NCBI RefSeq assembly: GCF_000282035.1
Contig: NZ_AKKA01000070.1
Span: 62,001-126,000, forward strand
Origin: Rhizobium sp. CF122
Lineage (GTDB): Bacteria > Pseudomonadota > Alphaproteobacteria > Rhizobiales > Rhizobiaceae
DNA: 64,000 nt
Reading direction: 5' to 3'
Part shown: positions 54,154-64,000 of the stretch, piece by piece
Numbering within the stretch: position 1 is the stretch's first letter
How the letters are laid out: each line of letters opens with the position of its first letter
Notes under the pieces: generated by a model
Seen by the model: only the letters and a program-made list of their open reading frames with translations
The model's database searches: none
What the model was told of the DNA's origin: nothing
Translations under genes and position numbers: made by a program

Positions 54154-54939
54154 ATGCCGGCGGGGAGAATGAAAGTGGACGAAGCAAACGGTGTATCGGC
54201 GAATGCGCAAGCGGCGCCTGCGGCTAAGCCGGAGCGCGGCAAGGCCGTCAAGCTGGTCGATCGGGTCTTCGACCAATTGCAGGAGCGTATTCGCTCGGGA
54301 AACTATCCGCCGGATTCACGCCTGCCTGGTGAGCACGAGCTTGCATCGATGCTTGGTGTCTCGCGCCCCATCGTGCGCGACGCGTTGGCACGGTTGCGCG
54401 ATCAGGGGATCGTCTATGCCAGGCAAGGAGCCGGTACCTTTGTCAGCGCCCACGGCTCACCAACGGCGCAGCTTTCCTATTCGCCGGTCAAGACGATCGC
54501 CGACATCCAGCGCTGCTATGAGTTTCGCCTGACGATCGAGCCCGCGGCCGCCTACTTTGCCGCCAAGCGCCGTGACGAGGCGGCGATTCAGAAGATTGCC
54601 GCAGCGCTAGCCGATCTGCGTGAGGCGACCAGCCACCAGCTTCATCGCACCGACGCCGACTTCACGTTCCATCGTGCGGTCACGGAAGCTGCCAACAACC
54701 ACTACTACACGGCCTCGATCGATGCCCTGAAGGCGCATATCGCGGTCGGCATGCACCTTCACGGCCTATCGCTCCTTGGTCCGCGTCAAGGCCTTGAGCA
54801 AGTCTATGAGGAGCACAACAAGATTTACCTCGCTATCGTCGAAGGCCGCGCGGAAGATGCGCGGGCGCTGATGAAGGCGCATCTCGAGGGATCGCAGAGC
54901 CGCCTCTTCGAAGGCCGTGCGCTGGACCTTTCGATGTAG
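54154..54939 (+). CDS. GntR-family transcriptional regulator (FadR/FCD subfamily)
   Basis: This regulator, about 261 aa, has an N-terminal winged helix-turn-helix (residues about 35-100: RLPGEHELASMLGVSRPIVRDALARL, then YARQGAGTFVS) and a C-terminal all-helical FCD ligand domain with metal/ligand-type residues (DADFTFHRAVTEAANNHYY). It ends the importer-kinase operon and so is the likely local regulator of the whole catabolic locus, sensing a pathway compound. The start is uncertain: ATG 54154, ATG 54169, or GTG 54175, which has the best spacing to GGGGAG. Confidence 0.87.
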   Translation: MPAGRMKVDEANGVSANAQAAPAAKPERGKAVKLVDRVFDQLQERIRSGNYPPDSRLPGEHELASMLGVSRPIVRDALARLRDQGIVYARQGAGTFVSAHGSPTAQLSYSPVKTIADIQRCYEFRLTIEPAAAYFAAKRRDEAAIQKIAAALADLREATSHQLHRTDADFTFHRAVTEAANNHYYTASIDALKAHIAVGMHLHGLSLLGPRQGLEQVYEEHNKIYLAIVEGRAEDARALMKAHLEGSQSRLFEGRALDLSM

Positions 54940-54955
54940 GCTGCGGCAGTCGGCT

Positions 54956-54984
54956 TGACAGCTCGGCTGCTCTGGCTCTAACCT
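54956..54984 (+). promoter_or_regulatory. Probable promoter of the thi operon
   Basis: TTGACA at 54956-54961 is a perfect -35 box; CTAACC at 54979-54984, after 17 bp, is a weak -10. It stands just before the TPP riboswitch. Confidence 0.5.
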
Positions 54985-54993
54985 TTTCACATT

Positions 54994-57018
<2,025 letters not shown>

Positions 57019-57019
57019 G

Positions 57020-57988
57020 ATGCATGTCCTAGTCAAAGGGGCCGGCGTTGCCGGCCTCGCGGTCGCGCACGAACTCAGTCTTCGTGGTGTCGACGTCACC
57101 GTTGCGGATCCAAGCTCTAGCCAAGCAGCCTCCTGGCTCGCGGGCGGCATGCTCGCGCCCTGGTGTGAGCGTGAAAGCGGGGACGAAGCCGTCTTGCTGC
57201 GCGGCCGCGATGCCATCGACCGGTGGGACACGATGCTGTCGGGCGAGGTACACCGAAACGGAACGCTGGTCGTTGCTCCCGCGCGCGACCAAAGCGAACT
57301 CGATCGCTTTGCCGGTCGCACCAGCGGCCATGAATGGTTGGGCGAAGAGCAAATCGCCGCGTTGGAGCCGGCTTTTGCTGGGCGCTTCAGGCGGGCCCTG
57401 TTCTTCGCGTTGGAAGGACATCTCGATCCAAGGCGCGTGTTGGGTCTGCTGCGAGAAAAGCTCCTCGCCCGGCGTGTCGCATTCATCGAGCAAGTCACCG
57501 AACATACCGACTACGACGACATCGTGGACTGCACGGGCGCAGCACGAATCGGGCAAACGAGCGGACTTCGCGGCGTTCGCGGCGAAATGCTCTATCTGGA
57601 AACCCGCGAAGTTACCCTCGCCAGACCCGTTCGCCTGCTGCATCCCCGCTTCCCCGTTTATGTCGTTCCGCGTGGAGATGGCCTCTTCATGGTGGGCGCC
57701 ACCATGATCGAGACGGAGTTCGGCGGTCCGATCTCGGCGCGTTCGATGATGGAGCTGCTGAACGCCGCCTATGCAGTGCATCCCGCCTTCGCGGACGCTG
57801 CCGTCGTCGAAACCGGCGTCGGCATCCGCCCGGCATTTGCCGACAATTTTCCCCGCGTTGTCCTCGAGCATGATGCGGTCGTGCTCAACGGCCTCTATCG
57901 CCATGGCTTCCTGCTGGCGCCCGCAATGGCGCAGGACGCTGCGGACCTTGTCTTCTCCAGAACTGAACCAGGAGGAAAAAGCCGATGA
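57020..57988 (+). CDS. thiO: Thiamine biosynthesis FAD-dependent glycine oxidase (ThiO-like)
   Basis: ThiO oxidises glycine to iminoglycine (dehydroglycine), which ThiG uses to build the thiazole. The 322-aa FAD enzyme has the dinucleotide motif [14 protein letters not shown] at the N terminus, [14 protein letters not shown] near residue 45, [20 protein letters not shown] near 218 and the late [15 protein letters not shown]. It starts 1 bp after the thiC stop and overlaps thiS at its end, so all are one operon. Confidence 0.93.
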   Translation: MHVLVKGAGVAGLAVAHELSLRGVDVTVADPSSSQAASWLAGGMLAPWCERESGDEAVLLRGRDAIDRWDTMLSGEVHRNGTLVVAPARDQSELDRFAGRTSGHEWLGEEQIAALEPAFAGRFRRALFFALEGHLDPRRVLGLLREKLLARRVAFIEQVTEHTDYDDIVDCTGAARIGQTSGLRGVRGEMLYLETREVTLARPVRLLHPRFPVYVVPRGDGLFMVGATMIETEFGGPISARSMMELLNAAYAVHPAFADAAVVETGVGIRPAFADNFPRVVLEHDAVVLNGLYRHGFLLAPAMAQDAADLVFSRTEPGGKSR

Positions 57989-58182
57989 AACTGATCGTCA
58001 ACGGCGAGCATCACGACCTCATTGCACCAACGCTGTCCGAACTGCTGACGCTGATGGAATACGAAGGCGACTGGCTGGCGACTGCCGTCAACGGCGAAAT
58101 CGTCCACCGCGAGGATCGTGCCGACCACGCACTCAACGACAACGATCGGATCGAAATCCTGTCGCCGATGCAGGGGGGCTGA
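57985..58182 (+). CDS. thiS: Sulfur carrier protein ThiS
   Basis: This 65-aa ubiquitin-fold protein carries sulfur as a thiocarboxylate on its C-terminal glycine for thiazole formation. It ends QGG, the required Gly-Gly tail, and has VNGEHHDL and [12 protein letters not shown] family segments. The ATG overlaps the thiO stop (ATGA). Confidence 0.95.
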   Translation: MKLIVNGEHHDLIAPTLSELLTLMEYEGDWLATAVNGEIVHREDRADHALNDNDRIEILSPMQGG

Positions 58183-58184
58183 CC

Positions 58185-58958
58185 ATGCTTAAGCTTTACG
58201 ACACCGAAGTCTCCTCTCGCCTGCTTCTCGGTACCGCACGATATCCCTCACCGGCGATCCTCGCGGAGGCCGTGAAGCGATCGAAAACGGAGATCGTCAC
58301 TATCTCCCTGCGCCGCGAGACAGCCGGTGGGCGAAATGGCGGTACCTTCTTCGAGATGATCAGGGCGCTCGGCGTTCGGGTTCTGCCGAACACAGCCGGC
58401 TGCCATGGGGTCTCCGAGGCCGTGCTGACGGCTAAGATGGCACGCGAACTGTTCGGCACCAATTGGATCAAGCTGGAAGTGATCGGCAATCACGATACGC
58501 TTCAGCCCGATGTTTTCGGCCTGGTGGAGGCCGCACGCATTCTTTCAGCCGACGGCTTTCAGGTCTTTCCTTACACGACCGACGACCTCGTGGTGGCGGA
58601 GAAGCTGCTCGAAGCGGGTTGCCGCGTATTGATGCCCTGGTGCGCCCCAATCGGCAGTGCCGCGGGGCCGCTGAACCTCACGGCGCTGCGCTCCATGCGC
58701 GCACATTTCCCGGACGTTCCGCTCATCATTGACGCCGGCATCGGTCGGCCATCGCACGCGGCAACCGTCATGGAGCTCGGCTTCGACGCCGTCCTCTTGA
58801 ACACCGCCGTTGCCGGCGCCGGCCACCCGGTTGCCATGGCCAGTGCATTCGCCAAGGCGATCGAATCGGGCCACGAGGCCTTCGGTGCCGGCATGCTGGA
58901 GCCGCGCGATGTCGCGGTTCCGTCGACACCGATCATCGGAAAGGCCGTATTCGCATGA
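58185..58958 (+). CDS. thiG: Thiazole synthase
   Basis: ThiG combines deoxyxylulose phosphate, dehydroglycine and ThiS-thiocarboxylate into thiazole phosphate. The 257-aa TIM-barrel protein has [28 protein letters not shown] with the conserved Lys, [13 protein letters not shown] and [20 protein letters not shown]. It starts 2 bp after thiS, and its end overlaps thiE. Confidence 0.96.
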   Translation: MLKLYDTEVSSRLLLGTARYPSPAILAEAVKRSKTEIVTISLRRETAGGRNGGTFFEMIRALGVRVLPNTAGCHGVSEAVLTAKMARELFGTNWIKLEVIGNHDTLQPDVFGLVEAARILSADGFQVFPYTTDDLVVAEKLLEAGCRVLMPWCAPIGSAAGPLNLTALRSMRAHFPDVPLIIDAGIGRPSHAATVMELGFDAVLLNTAVAGAGHPVAMASAFAKAIESGHEAFGAGMLEPRDVAVPSTPIIGKAVFA

Positions 58959-59578
58959 AGCTCGATCCCTTTTATCTCATCGTCGATAGTGCCGAGTGGA
59001 TTGCGCGGCTGGTGCCGCTCGGCGTCAAGCTTGTGCAGTTGCGGATCAAAAATAAAACAGCGGCCGAGCTGCGCGCCGAAATCCGAAGAGCAAAGACAAT
59101 TTGCTCTGTGCATGGCTGTCAGCTGATCATCAACGACTACTGGCAGCTTGCCGTCGAGGAAGGATGCGATTTCGTCCACCTCGGTCAGGAGGATCTGGAA
59201 GCGGCCGATCTCGGCACCATTCGTGCCGCCGGCTTGAAGCTCGGGCTGTCAACCCACGACGATGCTGAACTCGATACAGCGATGGCGGCAAAGCCGGATT
59301 ATATCGCGCTCGGCCCGATCTATCCGACCATTCTCAAGCAGATGAAATGGTCGCCGCAAGGACCGGAACGCCTCCGCATATGGAAGGCGCGAGTGGGCGA
59401 CCTGCCACTCGTTGCCATCGGCGGGTTGAACGCCGATCGCATCGAGACCGTCTTCGCCCATGGAGCAGATAGCGCTGCTGTCGTTACTGACATTACGCTG
59501 AGCGCTGATCCGGAGGCGCGAACGAGGCAATGGCTTCACGCCACGGCGTCCCGGCGGACGGTGTTTACCGGCGCATAA
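58955..59578 (+). CDS. thiE: Thiamine-phosphate synthase
   Basis: ThiE joins HMP-pyrophosphate with thiazole phosphate to give thiamine phosphate. The 207-aa TIM-barrel protein shows [42 protein letters not shown], and [14 protein letters not shown] and [15 protein letters not shown]. Its ATG overlaps the thiG stop (ATGA). No HMP kinase gene (thiD) is in this operon, so it must be elsewhere. Last gene of the operon, followed by a terminator. Confidence 0.95.
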   Translation: MKLDPFYLIVDSAEWIARLVPLGVKLVQLRIKNKTAAELRAEIRRAKTICSVHGCQLIINDYWQLAVEEGCDFVHLGQEDLEAADLGTIRAAGLKLGLSTHDDAELDTAMAAKPDYIALGPIYPTILKQMKWSPQGPERLRIWKARVGDLPLVAIGGLNADRIETVFAHGADSAAVVTDITLSADPEARTRQWLHATASRRTVFTGA

Positions 59579-59580
59579 CC

Positions 59581-59616
59581 GCACGCGGCGGCCGAGATGG
59601 CGGCCCCGCGTGCTTT
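59581..59616 (+). terminator. Rho-independent terminator of thiCOSGE
   Basis: GCACGCGGCGGCC pairs imperfectly with GGCGGCCCCGCGTGC around GAGAT and is followed by TTTT. It begins within a few bases of the thiE stop. Confidence 0.85.
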
Positions 59617-59699
59617 TGTCCCTCCAAAAATCATTGAATTGCACACGACGCTTCGCCATGTTGGTGTCGGGGCTGAATAACAAGTTGGGCTTGGCACGT

Positions 59700-61025
59700 A
59701 TGTTACAACGGACCGAGGAAACGGATGTCGCGCTGATCGACAGGCTTCAGCAAGGCGCATTCAATTATTTCCCGAAGCACTACAATCCCGACAACGGGCT
59801 GGTCGCGGACACGTCCATCGCGGGTGTTCCCTGCAGCATCGCCGCGGTCGGCTTTTCCCTGTCGTCCTATCCCGTCGCTGTCGAGCGTGGCTGGATGCAG
59901 CGCTCCGACGCGATCGAGTACACGCTGAAGACGCTTTGCTTCTTTGCCAACGGTCACCAAGGTCGTGAGCGGCATGCGATCGGCTATCGCGGCTTCTTCT
60001 ATCACTTTCTGCATATGGACACCGGCCATCGGGCCTGGAACAGCGAGCTGTCAACCATCGACACCACGCTTCTGGTTGCAGGCATGTTGACGGCCGCGGC
60101 CTATTTTGATCGCAATACCGAAGCCGAGACGGAGATCCGCAGGCTCGCGAACTTGGTTTACGAGAGAATCGACTGGCACTGGGCGCTGAACAAAGGCCAG
60201 ACCATTTGCATGGGCTGGAAGCCGGGCAGTGGCTTCCTGCGCTGGCGCTGGCAGGGCTACGACGAAGCGATCCTGCTTTATACGCTGGCGCTGGCTTCCC
60301 CGACGCATCCGATCCCGACGTCGAGCTACGATGCCTTTACCGCAAGCTACTCCTGGATGCTGTTCGGCGACCAACCTTATGTCTATGCCGGCCCGCTCTT
60401 CATTCACTTTTTCTCGCATGCCTGGATTGATTTCCGCGGAATCCAGGACAAGGCGATGGCCGATCGCAACTGGGATTATTTCCGCAACACCCAGGTATCG
60501 ATTGCCGTGCAGCGTGACTACGCGGAGCGCAATCCCGGCCACTTCGTCGGCTACAACAAGGACATCTGGGGTCTATCCGCCTCGGATGGCCCGCCTCCGA
60601 CGCGCAACATGCGTGGTGGTCGCCATCCGCGCGTGCTCGGCTATGCCGCGCGCGGCGCACCGCTCGGACCAGATGACGGCACCATCGCACCCTGGGCCGC
60701 ACTCGCGTCGCTGCCGTATGACCGCCAGGCGTCGCTCGATGGCCTTCGCGCCCTGATGTCCACGTATCCGAACCTGCTCTACGAGGATCGTTTCCCCGGC
60801 GGGTTCAATCCGACCGTGAAGACCAAGCGACCGGAAGGCTGGGTGGACGATCGCTGCGTCGGCATCGATCAGGGACTTCTTGTGATGACGATCGAAAACG
60901 ATCGGTCCGACTTCATCTGGGGCCTGATGCGACGGTCACCCGTCATCCGGCGCGGTCTTGAACTGGCGGGCTTTAGCGGTGGCTGGCTGTCGGAAGACGA
61001 AGGCTCTGAACTGAAGATCGCCTGA
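59700..61025 (+). CDS. Glycoamylase-like / GH144-type glucan-processing protein
   Basis: This protein, 441 aa from ATG 59700, resembles the glycoamylase-like domain (PF10091 type; GH144 endo-beta-1,2-glucanases and NdvB C-terminal domains). It shows an (alpha/alpha) toroid-like pattern and motifs GFFYHFLHMDTGHRAWNSELSTIDTTLLVAG, GWKPGSGFLRWRWQGYDEAILLYTLAL and the late CVGIDQGLLVMTIEN (family segments). The organism type makes cyclic beta-1,2-glucan, so a role in that polymer is possible. No signal peptide is clear. ATG 59658 is an alternative start. It ends against fbpC-like, tail to tail. Confidence 0.75.
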   Translation: MLQRTEETDVALIDRLQQGAFNYFPKHYNPDNGLVADTSIAGVPCSIAAVGFSLSSYPVAVERGWMQRSDAIEYTLKTLCFFANGHQGRERHAIGYRGFFYHFLHMDTGHRAWNSELSTIDTTLLVAGMLTAAAYFDRNTEAETEIRRLANLVYERIDWHWALNKGQTICMGWKPGSGFLRWRWQGYDEAILLYTLALASPTHPIPTSSYDAFTASYSWMLFGDQPYVYAGPLFIHFFSHAWIDFRGIQDKAMADRNWDYFRNTQVSIAVQRDYAERNPGHFVGYNKDIWGLSASDGPPPTRNMRGGRHPRVLGYAARGAPLGPDDGTIAPWAALASLPYDRQASLDGLRALMSTYPNLLYEDRFPGGFNPTVKTKRPEGWVDDRCVGIDQGLLVMTIENDRSDFIWGLMRRSPVIRRGLELAGFSGGWLSEDEGSELKIA

Positions 61026-62066
61026 TCAGCGGCTTCCGAGAACGTGCGCCTTGCCGGCGATATCGAGACGAACACGATCTCCGCGCTCCGGAAGCGCCAC
61101 GCTCGATGTCTTGATCATTATCGGCGGCAGGGCCACTCCCTCAAGCGACACGGCGACAGTGCAGGTCGCTCCACCGAATTCCACTTCGACGACACGTCCG
61201 CGATAAGTCTGCTCGCTTTCATCAGCAACGACCCTGATCTGTTCGGGCCGTAGCATGATCTCGACCTTGCCCTGGCGGTCCCCGTCGACCGCCACGCGGC
61301 CGAGCGCGCAGTCAGCAAAGCCGTTGCGAACGATCGCCGGAAGCATCACGGCGTCGCCGAGGAACAGGGCTGTCTCCCGATCGAGGGGCTGCAGGTAAAC
61401 CGATTGCGGCGACCCGGCCTGGATCAATCTGCCTTCCCGCAGGACGGCAACCTGATCGGCAAAGGAGAGTGCTTCCGCCTGATCATGAGTAACGAGGATC
61501 GTCATGATACCTGCGGACTGAAGAACGCGCGCCACGGCCTTCCGCATATTCTCGCGCAGTCCTGTATCGAGTGCCGAAAACGGTTCGTCGAGCAACATCA
61601 AGCGCGGCTTGCGGCCAAGTGCGCGGGCAAGTGCCACACGCTGCTGTTGGCCACCGGAAAGCTGGTGCGGCCGACGGGTGAGCATGTTGCGGTCAAGCTC
61701 GACCATATCAAGCAGCTCGATAATGCGTCGTTCGCGATCGGGCGCACCGCGCTCGAAGCCGAAGCCGATATTGTCGGCGACACTCAGATGGGGAAACAGC
61801 GCGCCGTCCTGTGACACGATACCGATGCCTCGTTTGTGTGCGGGCACCGCTACAGGACCGTCAGCCAGAAGCTCACGGTCGAGCGTCACGCGACCGCCGT
61901 CGGGTTGCTCGAAACCGGCGATGATGCGCAGCAGCGTCGTCTTACCCGACCCTGAAGGCCCGACGACGGCAGTGCGGCTTCCGGCGGCAACATCGAGTGA
62001 AATATTCTGCAATGCCTGGACATGCCCGTAACGCTTGCTGATGCGATCGATCGTAAGCAGCGTCAT
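61026..62066 (-). CDS. Fe3+-type ABC transporter ATP-binding protein (FbpC-like)
   Basis: This 346-aa ATPase powers iron import. Walker [10 protein letters not shown] is at about residues 36-44, signature [15 protein letters not shown] near 134, Walker [13 protein letters not shown] near 154, H-loop [10 protein letters not shown] near 188, and a C-terminal TOBE-like domain ([10 protein letters not shown]). I chose ATG 62066 because it overlaps the permease stop (ATGA). The frame upstream is a shadow of the permease. Confidence 0.9.
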   Translation of the reverse strand: MTLLTIDRISKRYGHVQALQNISLDVAAGSRTAVVGPSGSGKTTLLRIIAGFEQPDGGRVTLDRELLADGPVAVPAHKRGIGIVSQDGALFPHLSVADNIGFGFERGAPDRERRIIELLDMVELDRNMLTRRPHQLSGGQQQRVALARALGRKPRLMLLDEPFSALDTGLRENMRKAVARVLQSAGIMTILVTHDQAEALSFADQVAVLREGRLIQAGSPQSVYLQPLDRETALFLGDAVMLPAIVRNGFADCALGRVAVDGDRQGKVEIMLRPEQIRVVADESEQTYRGRVVEVEFGGATCTVAVSLEGVALPPIMIKTSSVALPERGDRVRLDIAGKAHVLGSR

Positions 62067-63679
62067 TGTCCGGCAGTCCGTTTCGATTGGGCATAAAGAA
62101 GAAGCGTGAGCGGCAGCGATAACACGACCATCATGAATGCGTATGGCGCCGCCGCCACGTAATCGATCTCGCTGGTCAGCGACCAGAACCTCGTGGCAAG
62201 CGTCTCCACCCCATTCGGCGCCAGCATCAATGTCGCGGTGAGCTCGTTGGTAATCCCGAGACCAACAAGCGCGACGCTGGCCGCCGCACCCGGCGCAGCC
62301 AACCGCATGGTGATCTGCCTCACTGCTTGGGCGGGCGTGCGGCCAAGGCCCATCGCGGCACGCTCCAGCTCCACGGGTGCCTGGGCGATACTGGCCCGGA
62401 GGCCCACCATGGCACGCGGCAGAAACAGCAGTATGTAAGCAACAATAAGGGTCGCGAAGGTCTGATAGAGAGGCAGAACGAGACGGACCGTAATCGTCAC
62501 CAGCGCGAGCGCCACGACCACACCCGGCAACGAGCCGACATAGTAGTGGCAGGCCTCGAGCAGGCGCTGGAGACGCCCCGGTGCGCGCACGGAGAGCCAG
62601 GCCATCGGTGCGGCAGCAATCGTCGCAAGCGCGCCGCCGGCGATAGCAAGAACGATGGTTTGCGCGAAAGCATTGCCGACCGTGTCGACACGCCAGACCT
62701 CGAGCCCGCCGAGATAGAGCCACCGCACCAGCGTTACGAGAGGAACGCCGAGCGCCAGAGCCGCCAGCCCCACCTGAAGCACGATCGCCGGCACCACGAA
62801 CCAGCCGAGCCGCCGGCGATCCGCAGGCCGCGCCGAGCCGGATCCGACCCGGGCATATCGCTCATTGCCGCGCAACAGGATTTCGAGACCCAGCAGAAAC
62901 AGGCAGCAGCAGACAAGGACACCGCCCAGCATGTTGGCCGCGGGGCTGTTATAGGCGGATTGGAACTGGTCGACGATGGCGGTAGCAAAGGTGTCGAAAC
63001 GGATCATCACGTAGAGACCGTATTCCGACAGCAAATGCAGCGCGATCAGCAGCGAGCCGCCGCAGATGGCGAAGCGCAGCTGCGGCAGGATCGTACGGAA
63101 GAACAGACGCCAAGGCCCAAGGCCGAGGGAGGCGGCAGCATCCTCGATGGCGGGATCAAGCCGACGCAAGGCGGCGGCGACCGGGAGGTAGAGAAACGGA
63201 AAATAGGCGAGCACGGAAACAAAGACGCCGCTCTGCAGGCCGCGCATGCCCGGAACGAGGCTGATCCAGGCGTAACTATGGACGAAGGCCGGCACCGCGA
63301 GCGGCGCAACCGCCAGCCACGACCACAGCCGGGCGAAGGGTATGTCCGTCCGTTCGACCAGCCAGGCAAGCGTCACGGCAAGAGCGATCGACAGCGGAAT
63401 GGTAAAGGCTTCCAACAGCACCGTGTTGACGAGCAATTCGCCGACGCGCGCGCGGAACACCAATTCCTTGACGGTCTGCCAGCCGACATCAAAGGTTATC
63501 CAGCCGATGAAGCCAAGCGGCACCAGGCTGAACAGCGCCACGACGGAGGCAAAGAGGATGACGGCAGCGTGGGGCAGATGCGCCCGCAGCCGATCTATTC
63601 CCGCCACCGGCCGCGCCATCGGCCTTTCATGGCCGGGAACAAGCAATCTGTTGTCCTGCAGCAAGGCCGCCGCCTTCAT
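62063..63679 (-). CDS. Fe3+-type ABC transporter permease (FbpB-like)
   Basis: This 538-aa inner-membrane protein is a double-length permease of the FbpB type, with about twelve helices in two homologous halves, each with an EAA-like loop ([24 protein letters not shown] and [24 protein letters not shown], shown as separate segments). It overlaps the ATPase gene at its end. The ATG at 63679 comes soon after a terminator hairpin; ATG 63619 is an alternative. The ligand is probably ferric iron, judged from family. Confidence 0.9.
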   Translation of the reverse strand: MKAAALLQDNRLLVPGHERPMARPVAGIDRLRAHLPHAAVILFASVVALFSLVPLGFIGWITFDVGWQTVKELVFRARVGELLVNTVLLEAFTIPLSIALAVTLAWLVERTDIPFARLWSWLAVAPLAVPAFVHSYAWISLVPGMRGLQSGVFVSVLAYFPFLYLPVAAALRRLDPAIEDAAASLGLGPWRLFFRTILPQLRFAICGGSLLIALHLLSEYGLYVMIRFDTFATAIVDQFQSAYNSPAANMLGGVLVCCCLFLLGLEILLRGNERYARVGSGSARPADRRRLGWFVVPAIVLQVGLAALALGVPLVTLVRWLYLGGLEVWRVDTVGNAFAQTIVLAIAGGALATIAAAPMAWLSVRAPGRLQRLLEACHYYVGSLPGVVVALALVTITVRLVLPLYQTFATLIVAYILLFLPRAMVGLRASIAQAPVELERAAMGLGRTPAQAVRQITMRLAAPGAAASVALVGLGITNELTATLMLAPNGVETLATRFWSLTSEIDYVAAAPYAFMMVVLSLPLTLLLYAQSKRTAGQ

Positions 63680-63685
63680 ACGCTG

Positions 63686-63721
63686 AAAAAGGAAGGCAAC
63701 CGCCTATGAAAGGCGGTTGCC
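63686..63721 (-). terminator. Terminator/attenuator between the substrate-binding and permease genes
   Basis: A perfect 11-bp stem on the minus strand (GGCAACCGCCT and AGGCGGTTGCC) with a 5-nt loop is followed by TTCCTTTTT. It stands between the substrate-binding gene and the permease gene, so only part of the transcripts should continue into the membrane genes. Confidence 0.8.
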
Positions 63722-63792
63722 GATTTCGTCATGCCCTACGTTTTTCTTGAGCCAAAAGCAACAGTTTTGACCCGCAGGGGCCTGCGAAAGGA

Positions 63793-64000
63793 CTAGATGA
63801 TGCCCGCGGCCGTCATCAGTTCCGTCACCTTCTTGCTGTTCAGCTTGGCCGCATCAACCTTCGGTGCATCGAGATCAGCCAGCGGAACGAGCTTGTCGTT
63901 CGAAGCGGCATCCTTACCGATGGCATATTCGTAGGACGTACCGCTCTTCAAGATGTCTTGGCCGGGCTTGCCGGTCACGAACTTCAGGAAGGCCTGAGCT
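63793..64000 (-). CDS. Fe3+-type ABC transporter substrate-binding protein, C-terminal end
   Basis: The last about 68 codons of a gene that continues past the window. It ends AFLKFVTGKPGQDILKSG, then YEYAIGKDAASNDKLVPLADLD, and VTELMTAAGII, which fits the C terminus of FbpA/AfuA-type iron-binding proteins. It is the first gene of the ABC operon and is cut only by the window edge. Confidence 0.82.
   Translation of the reverse strand, partial: AQAFLKFVTGKPGQDILKSGTSYEYAIGKDAASNDKLVPLADLDAPKVDAAKLNSKKVTELMTAAGII

Noticed and set aside
62327-63709. Plus-strand open frame of 460 codons opposite the iron permease.
   Set aside because: Highly polar Arg/Gln/Glu-rich shadow frame; the minus strand encodes a normal membrane protein.

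Overview
The window looks like a chromosomal stretch from a member of the Rhizobiaceae (Rhizobium/Agrobacterium type). The evidence is high-GC alphaproteobacterial coding style, housekeeping genes in familiar rhizobial company (trmD-rplS, leuC, ftsK with a lolA-like gene and xthA, glnK-amtB, a CenR/OtpR-like regulator paired with a cyclic-nucleotide-binding protein), a TPP-riboswitch thiCOSGE operon, and large catabolic ABC loci. Genus and species are inferences; no rRNA is present.

Layout. (1) 1-20.9 kb is core chromosome: the trmD end, rplS, an aldo/keto reductase, an amino-acid ABC pair, leuC, a SixA-like phosphatase, a second aldo/keto reductase, an L,D-transpeptidase, the regulator pair, xthA, lolA-like, ftsK, amtB-glnK behind a sigma54-type promoter, tesB, a UbiH-family hydroxylase, a Trm112-like protein, a Lon-N protein, a thioredoxin/TPR protein, a YbaK-type deacylase and tRNA-Gly(GCC). 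(2) 20,938-39,769 is an 18.8-kb island inserted in the 3' end of tRNA-Gly. It is bounded by a 53-bp direct repeat, and a tyrosine integrase lies at the right end. Its backbone (int, AlpA-like regulator, VapE-type primase/helicase, iteron-like putative origin, adenine methyltransferase-like protein, terminase small subunit) resembles a phage satellite (PICI/P4-like). Its left half carries cargo: a complete type I restriction-modification operon with a YgjP-type metallopeptidase, a DUF429-like protein, a serine recombinase with a second excisionase-like gene, and an unrecognised pair made of a 57-aa protein and a 531-aa papain/C39-like cysteine-peptidase-like protein. (3) 40-54.9 kb is a catabolic locus for an unknown, probably acidic sugar-like compound. 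One minus-strand operon encodes four oxidoreductases including a PdxA2-like enzyme. A second encodes a DapA/NanA-type aldolase and a sialidase-fold protein. A plus-strand operon encodes a Dpp/Opp-type ABC importer, a four-carbon-acid-sugar kinase and a GntR regulator. (4) 54.9-59.6 kb is thiCOSGE behind a TPP riboswitch. (5) 59.7-64 kb holds a glycoamylase/GH144-like protein and a Fe3+-type ABC importer that runs off the window.

How the parts work together. The island appears to code for its own integration, excision and replication, and perhaps for hijacked packaging, and to carry anti-phage cargo. In the catabolic locus the importer would bring in the compound, the kinase and PdxA2-like dehydrogenase would give a phosphorylated intermediate that decarboxylates, and the aldolase and other dehydrogenases would process the rest; the GntR protein is the likely regulator. 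The most unusual items are the satellite-like backbone with its putative origin, and the 57-aa plus cysteine-peptidase cargo pair.
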